Positions 59,799-64,000 of a stretch of 64,000 bases of DNA are shown one piece after another (positions within the stretch are counted from its first letter, which is position 1; each line of letters starts with the position of its first letter). This DNA is from PKWO01 sp036384915. GTDB lineage: Bacteria > Pseudomonadota > Gammaproteobacteria > Burkholderiales > Burkholderiaceae_D. The position numbers and the translations under genes were made by a program. A model generated the notes under the pieces. The model was not told the origin of the DNA. It ran no database searches and was given only the letters and a program-made list of their open reading frames with translations. The stretch lies in contig DASVLJ010000044.1 in assembly GCA_036384915.1 (NCBI GenBank), forward strand, positions 179,371 through 243,370, written 5' to 3'.

Positions 59799-60946
59799 GT
59801 CGGCAGGCCGCGCCTCTGTTCCAGTTTGCCTTTTTCCTGTTCGCCTACTATGCCTACGTAGGCGCTTTCACGCCCTACGCCGGCCTGTGGTTTGCCGCAA
59901 ACGGCATGGGGCCGGGCGAGGTCGGCATCCTGATGTCGCTGATGCAGGTCACGCGCATTTTCGGCCCCGGTCTGTGGGCATGGGTGGCCGACCATACCGA
60001 ACGCCGGGTGACGGTATTGCGCATCACGGCGCTGGCCGCATTGCTGGCTTTCGGCGGCCTAGTGGCGGGGCGGGGCTTTGCCGCATTCTTCGCCGTCATG
60101 CTGGCCTTGAACGCCTGCACGGGGGCGCAGGCGCCGCTGTCGGATGCCTTGATCCTTTCCGAATTGAAGGGCGATTTCAAGCGCTACGGCCGGTTGCGGC
60201 TGTGGGGCTCGGTCGGCTTCATCCTTGCCGTATCCTGCGGCGGCCGCCTGCTCGATCTCTGGGGCATCATGAGCATGCCGTGGATGTGTTGGGCCTTGCT
60301 CGCGCTGGTCTTGACGGCCAGCCTGCTCTTGCGCGAAAGGCCGCATGAACCGGCGCACGATGCCGTACCCTCGATCCGAACACTCTTGAAGAAGCCCGAA
60401 GTGATCAGCTTCTTCGCGTCCACCTTCCTCATGGTGGCGGCGCACGCCGCACTCTACGTATTTTTCACGCTCTACCTGGCCCGGATCGGCTACAGCAAGA
60501 CCACGATAGGCATGATGTGGTCGCTCGGGGTGGTCGTGGAGATTGCCTTCTTTTATTTCCAGGCACCGCTGTTCCGCCGCTTCGGCGTCAGGAACATCAT
60601 GCTCGCCGCGCTGTTTCTCGCTTTCGTGCGTTTCATGATGGTGGGTCTGGCTGCGCAATATCTGGTCTTGCTGGTCATTGCGCAAGTGCTGCATGCTGCC
60701 ACTTTCGCCGCCCATCATTCCGCTTCGGTGATGACCTTGCAGCGTTGGTTTTCCGGCCCCTTGCAGGCGCGCGGACAGGGGCTTTATGTCTCGATTTCCT
60801 ACGGCTTGGGCGGCAGTTTCGGCGGGTTTCTGTTGAGCGCGTTCTGGGATGGGAGCGGCGGCCGCGCCGTGTTCGTCACGGCGGCGCTGCTGGCCTTGGC
60901 CGGGATTTTCGCCGCACATCACTCCTACCGGCTTCAACAAGCCTGA
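59795..60946 (+). CDS. MFS transporter (HcaT/PP1-like)
   Basis: A 383-residue inner-membrane transporter with about twelve helices. It resembles the 3-phenylpropionate/nucleoside-type MFS branch (FFLFAYYAYVGAFTPYAGLWF at the start, GRLRLWGSVGFILAV in the middle). GTG at 59795 overlaps the aroC stop and is the most likely start; the longer frame upstream is aroC. An aromatic-acid efflux or uptake role fits the position behind aroC but is inference. Confidence 0.87.
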   Translation: MSRQAAPLFQFAFFLFAYYAYVGAFTPYAGLWFAANGMGPGEVGILMSLMQVTRIFGPGLWAWVADHTERRVTVLRITALAALLAFGGLVAGRGFAAFFAVMLALNACTGAQAPLSDALILSELKGDFKRYGRLRLWGSVGFILAVSCGGRLLDLWGIMSMPWMCWALLALVLTASLLLRERPHEPAHDAVPSIRTLLKKPEVISFFASTFLMVAAHAALYVFFTLYLARIGYSKTTIGMMWSLGVVVEIAFFYFQAPLFRRFGVRNIMLAALFLAFVRFMMVGLAAQYLVLLVIAQVLHAATFAAHHSASVMTLQRWFSGPLQARGQGLYVSISYGLGGSFGGFLLSAFWDGSGGRAVFVTAALLALAGIFAAHHSYRLQQA

Positions 60947-61012
60947 AGCAACCGGTATTTGCACCGTATTTGGCAGAAGCTACCGCAGCGCACAAATGTG
61001 GCATAATAAAAT

Positions 61013-61057
61013 TTGTCCCATTCCCAAACCGCTGAATTTAATTAGGCTAGCCTAATT
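61013..61057 (+). promoter_or_regulatory. leuC promoter with TTAGG palindrome
   Basis: -35-like TTGTCC at 61013-61018, 18-bp spacer, -10-like TTTAAT at 61037-61042. A perfect 18-bp palindrome AATTAGGCTAGCCTAATT (61040-61057) overlaps the -10 and start site. Its core TTAGG-N4-CCTAA equals the boxes upstream of leuA. Confidence 0.75.
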
Positions 61058-61085
61058 TGGCAGCAAGACTTTCGCAAGACTACCC

Positions 61086-62489
61086 ATGGCTCAAACGCTT
61101 TACGACAAACTCTGGGATTCGCACGTGGTGCACACGGGTGAAGACGGTACCACCATCCTGTATATCGATCGCCACCTGGTGCATGAAGTCACCAGTCCGC
61201 AAGCCTTCGAAGGGCTGAAGCTGGCCGGGCGCAAGCCGTGGCGCGTCTCGGCGAACCTGGCCGTGGCCGACCATAATGTGCCGACCACGGACCGTTCGCA
61301 AGGGATTGCGGACCCGGTATCGCGCCTGCAAGTCGAAACGCTCGATGGCAACACCAAGGAATACGGCCTGACCTATTTCAACATGCGCGACAAGCGCCAG
61401 GGCATTGTGCACGTGATCGGACCGGAGCAGGGCGCCACGCTGCCGGGCATGACGGTGGTGTGCGGCGATTCGCATACCTCGACGCACGGCGCCTTTGGCG
61501 CGCTGGCGCACGGCATCGGCACCTCGGAAGTCGAGCACGTGCTGGCTACGCAGACGCTGTTGACCAAGAAGTCGAAGTCCATGCTGATCCAGGTCGACGG
61601 CCAGGTGCGTGCCGGCGTGACGGCCAAGGATATCGTGCTGGCGATCATCGGCAAGATCGGCACGGCCGGCGGCACCGGCTATGCCATCGAATTCGCCGGC
61701 AGCGCGATCCGCGCCCTGTCGATGGAGGGCCGCATGACGGTGTGCAACATGGCCATTGAAGCCGGCGCGCGCGCCGGCATGGTGGCGGTGGATGAAACCA
61801 CGATCAACTACGTCAAGGGGCGTCCGTTCTCGCCGGTCGGCCCGCATTGGGACCGCGCCGTCGAGTACTGGCGCACTTTGCATTCCGATGCTGGCGCGAA
61901 GTTCGATTTCGTCGTCACGCTCGATGCCGCCGAAATCGTGCCGCAAGTCACCTGGGGCACCTCGCCCGAGATGGTGGTGCCCGTCGACGGCCGCGTGCCC
62001 GATCCGGACAAGGAAAAGGACAGCGTCAAGCGCGATGCGATGGAAAAGGCCCTGGTTTACATGAACCTCAAGCCCAACACCCCCATCACCGATATCCGCA
62101 TCGACAAGGTCTTCATCGGTTCCTGCACCAATTCGCGCATCGAGGATTTGCGTGCCGCTGCTGCCGTGGTGCGCGGCAAGTTTCGCGCGTCCAATGTGCG
62201 GCTTGCGATGGTCGTGCCCGGTTCCGGCCTCGTGAAAGAGCAGGCCGAACGAGAAGGGCTGGACCGCATCTTCCGCGACGCCGGCTTCGAATGGCGCGAG
62301 CCGGGCTGCTCGATGTGCCTTGCGATGAACCCCGACAAGCTGAAGCCGGAGGAGCGCTGCGCCTCGACATCGAACCGCAATTTCGAGGGCCGGCAAGGCT
62401 TCAAGGGCCGCACGCATCTCGTGTCGCCTGCGATGGCGGCGGCGGCGGCAATCGCCGGACACTTCGTCGACGTGCGCGAGTGGAAGTAA
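61086..62489 (+). CDS. leuC: 3-isopropylmalate dehydratase, large subunit
   Basis: A 467-residue aconitase-family enzyme that isomerises 2- to 3-isopropylmalate. Substrate and cluster motifs are seen: TTDRSQG, VCGDSHTSTHGAFGALAHGIGTSE and the three cluster Cys in GSCTNSRIED and GCSMCLAMN. Length is usual. The N-terminal two thirds read as betaproteobacterial, but the last 50 residues (NPDKLKPEERC, then GRQGFKGRTHLVSP and HFVDVREWK) read like Bradyrhizobium LeuC. The partner gene leuD does not follow. A TTAGG palindrome precedes it. Confidence 0.93.
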   Translation: MAQTLYDKLWDSHVVHTGEDGTTILYIDRHLVHEVTSPQAFEGLKLAGRKPWRVSANLAVADHNVPTTDRSQGIADPVSRLQVETLDGNTKEYGLTYFNMRDKRQGIVHVIGPEQGATLPGMTVVCGDSHTSTHGAFGALAHGIGTSEVEHVLATQTLLTKKSKSMLIQVDGQVRAGVTAKDIVLAIIGKIGTAGGTGYAIEFAGSAIRALSMEGRMTVCNMAIEAGARAGMVAVDETTINYVKGRPFSPVGPHWDRAVEYWRTLHSDAGAKFDFVVTLDAAEIVPQVTWGTSPEMVVPVDGRVPDPDKEKDSVKRDAMEKALVYMNLKPNTPITDIRIDKVFIGSCTNSRIEDLRAAAAVVRGKFRASNVRLAMVVPGSGLVKEQAEREGLDRIFRDAGFEWREPGCSMCLAMNPDKLKPEERCASTSNRNFEGRQGFKGRTHLVSPAMAAAAAIAGHFVDVREWK

Positions 62490-62518
62490 ACGGAACGCGG
62501 CGCTGCCGCGCTTCAGGG

Positions 62519-62609
62519 CGTCATGGCCGGACTTGTTCCGGCCATCCACGTCTGACGACGCACCGACGCTGCAAGACGTGGATGACCGGGACTTCGCCCG
62601 GTCATGACG
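62519..62609. repeat. Long inverted repeat of alphaproteobacterial (Bradyrhizobium-like) type
   Basis: Left arm 62519-62553 starts CGTCATGGCCGGACTTG; right arm 62574-62609 ends CGGTCATGACG and is its near reverse complement. Each arm also contains its own short hairpin (CCGG/CCGG). I remember such elements as dispersed intergenic repeats in Bradyrhizobium and relatives. Confidence 0.75.
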
Positions 62610-62627
62610 AAAACTGATGCAGATGCC

Positions 62628-64000
62628 ATGACCACTCTCCCGCCCTACATTCCCGTGATGTCACAATACCGCCGCTGGCTCGGCGAGACGCGCAACCTCA
62701 CCTTCGCCGACTATGAGGCGATGCGGCAGTGGTCGGTCACGGACCTCGACGCCTTCTGGCAAAGCATCTGGGATTATTTCGACCTGCAATCGCCGACGCC
62801 GCACACAGCGGTGCTGGCCGATCGCAGGATGCCCGGCGCGGTGTGGTTTCCCAGCGCGAGCGTCAACTACGCGCGTCAGGTGCTGCGGCACGTCGCGCCC
62901 GCAGTGGCCGCCGGCGTGCCGGCGATCATCAGCGCCGGCGAAGACGGCGTGCTGCATGAGACAAGCTGGCGCGACCTGCAGCGCAAGAGCGCTGCGCTGG
63001 CGCTGCATCTGCGCGCGCAGGGTGTAACCAAGGGCGACCGCGTCGCCGCCTATCTGCCCAACATTCCCGAAACCATCGATGCATTTCTCGCGACCGCCAG
63101 CATCGGCGCGATCTGGAGCGTATGCGCGCCGGACATGGCCGCACCCGCGGTGATCGATCGCTTCAAGCAGATCGAACCGAAGGTGCTGATCGCGACCGAT
63201 GCCGTCACATACGCCGGCCGGCGGCATGACCGCGCCGAGGTGATCGCAACACTGCACAAGGCGCTGCCGAGCGTTCGGCATGTCATCCTGCACGGTGGCG
63301 AATCCGGCACAAAAGCCGACGCGGTCCTGTCAGATATCCTTCAGACGCGAAGTGCAGAGATCGATTCGTTCGAGCCCGAGTGGCTGCCGTTCGATCATCC
63401 GCTCTGGATCGTTTATTCCAGCGGCACCACCGGCCTGCCCAAGCCGATCGTGCACAGCCATGGCGGCGTCATCATCGTCGCCCTACCACTCAACGTGCTG
63501 CACAACGACCTCGGCTGCAGCTATCATCCCAATTCGTTCGGCGAGCGCTATCACTGGTATAGTTCGACCGGCTGGATCATGTGGAATTGCCAGATCGCAG
63601 GCCTGCTCAACGGCACCACCTGCTGTATCTTCGACGGCAGCCCCGGCGGCTCGAAGGACAAGCCCGACTGGCATACGCTGTGGCGCTTCGTTGCCGAGGC
63701 AAAGGTGACGTTCTTCGGCGCGGGCGCGGCGTATTTCGCCAACTGCACCAAGGCCGATATCGATCTCGCGTCTGCCGGCGACCTGTCCCGCCTGCGCATG
63801 CTCGGCTCCACGGGCTCGCCGCTGAGCGAGGACATCCAGACATGGTTCAACACCCGCTTCGCGGCGCTGTCGAAAACCAACGGCAGCAGGGCGCAAGCCG
63901 ACATGTTCTGGGCCAATATGTCCGGGGGTACCGACTTTGCCGGCGCATTCATCGGCGCCAACCGCGAACTGCCGCAGCGGCCCGGCACCATGCAGTGCCG
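62628..64000 (+). CDS. Acetoacetyl-CoA synthetase, 5' part (truncated by the window end)
   Basis: 457 codons of an ANL-superfamily acyl-CoA ligase, open to the end of the window. The N terminus has the short domain typical of acetoacetyl-CoA synthetases (RRWLGETRNLTFADYEAM, with WFPSASVNYARQVL). The AMP-binding motif IVYSSGTTGLPKPIVHSH and the YHWYSSTGWIMWNCQI and GSTGSPLSEDI blocks are present. It activates acetoacetate for lipid or polyhydroxybutyrate use. Base and codon use differ from the genes before 62 kb and look alphaproteobacterial. ATG 62628 has no clear ribosome site. Confidence 0.9.
   Translation, partial: MTTLPPYIPVMSQYRRWLGETRNLTFADYEAMRQWSVTDLDAFWQSIWDYFDLQSPTPHTAVLADRRMPGAVWFPSASVNYARQVLRHVAPAVAAGVPAIISAGEDGVLHETSWRDLQRKSAALALHLRAQGVTKGDRVAAYLPNIPETIDAFLATASIGAIWSVCAPDMAAPAVIDRFKQIEPKVLIATDAVTYAGRRHDRAEVIATLHKALPSVRHVILHGGESGTKADAVLSDILQTRSAEIDSFEPEWLPFDHPLWIVYSSGTTGLPKPIVHSHGGVIIVALPLNVLHNDLGCSYHPNSFGERYHWYSSTGWIMWNCQIAGLLNGTTCCIFDGSPGGSKDKPDWHTLWRFVAEAKVTFFGAGAAYFANCTKADIDLASAGDLSRLRMLGSTGSPLSEDIQTWFNTRFAALSKTNGSRAQADMFWANMSGGTDFAGAFIGANRELPQRPGTMQC

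Overview
The window looks like a chromosomal segment of a betaproteobacterium of the Burkholderiales, most like Oxalobacteraceae (Herbaspirillum/Collimonas relatives). This rests on gene order and protein character read by eye, with no database search. The ilvB-ilvN-ilvC / psd-pssA / leuA block, an ECF sigma-DUF3619-DUF3106-RDD operon just before ilvB, short anti-Shine-Dalgarno RNAs next to dapA, and high-GC coding all point there. The last 1.7 kb does not fit. The 3' end of leuC, a long inverted repeat after it and the acetoacetyl-CoA synthetase gene read like Bradyrhizobium-type alphaproteobacterial DNA, so the end of the window may be a recombinant or an assembly chimera. No tRNA, rRNA, CRISPR array, insertion sequence or prophage was seen.

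Layout. 0-11.8 kb: accessory metabolism and envelope genes (azoreductase, flavin reductase with divergent ArsR regulator, metallophosphoesterase, amino-acid binding protein, an ECF sigma / His-rich membrane protein / ferredoxin operon, M48 protease, FemAB-like protein, a hydrolase with a duplicated tail, and a class A beta-lactamase divergent from an unknown 517-residue protein). 12.1-18.5 kb: a large TonB-dependent receptor, then a three-gene minus-strand operon built around a 693-residue protein with extreme Trp/Cys clusters. 18.5-22.8 kb: dapA flanked by two copies of a short anti-Shine-Dalgarno RNA, and a WYL regulator divergent from a small protein. 22.9-31.4 kb: a periplasmic binding protein, AcpA-type phosphatase, CreBC two-component system, GntR-SPFH pair, an esterase broken by a 19-bp tandem duplication, and a lytic transglycosylase. 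31.7-38.5 kb: a response regulator/kinase lacking its phospho-acceptor His, an SGNH hydrolase, fRMsr, DUF3820, VOC and DJ-1 genes, and the ECF sigma operon. 39-46.6 kb: branched-chain amino acid and phospholipid synthesis. 46.7-58.4 kb: c-di-GMP and stress genes (PAS-GAF-GGDEF, Hsp20, P450, AraC regulator, glycosyltransferase, a multi-PAS kinase with an EAL response regulator). 58.7-64 kb: aroC, an MFS transporter, leuC and a truncated acetoacetyl-CoA synthetase.

How genes work together. The most coherent unusual signal concerns leucine synthesis. The leuA reading frame is open upstream through a Cro/YdaS-like helix-turn-helix domain that seems to be made from a leaderless mRNA. The promoter is embedded in TTAGG-N4-CCTAA boxes, and the same box, as a perfect 18-bp palindrome, sits on the leuC promoter 16 kb away. 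This suggests a small leucine regulon controlled by an HTH encoded in frame with LeuA. Other points of interest are the paired anti-SD RNAs with a nearby complementary transcript, the Trp/Cys-rich operon, a synonymous relic of a second ilvC tail, and the leuC mosaic.
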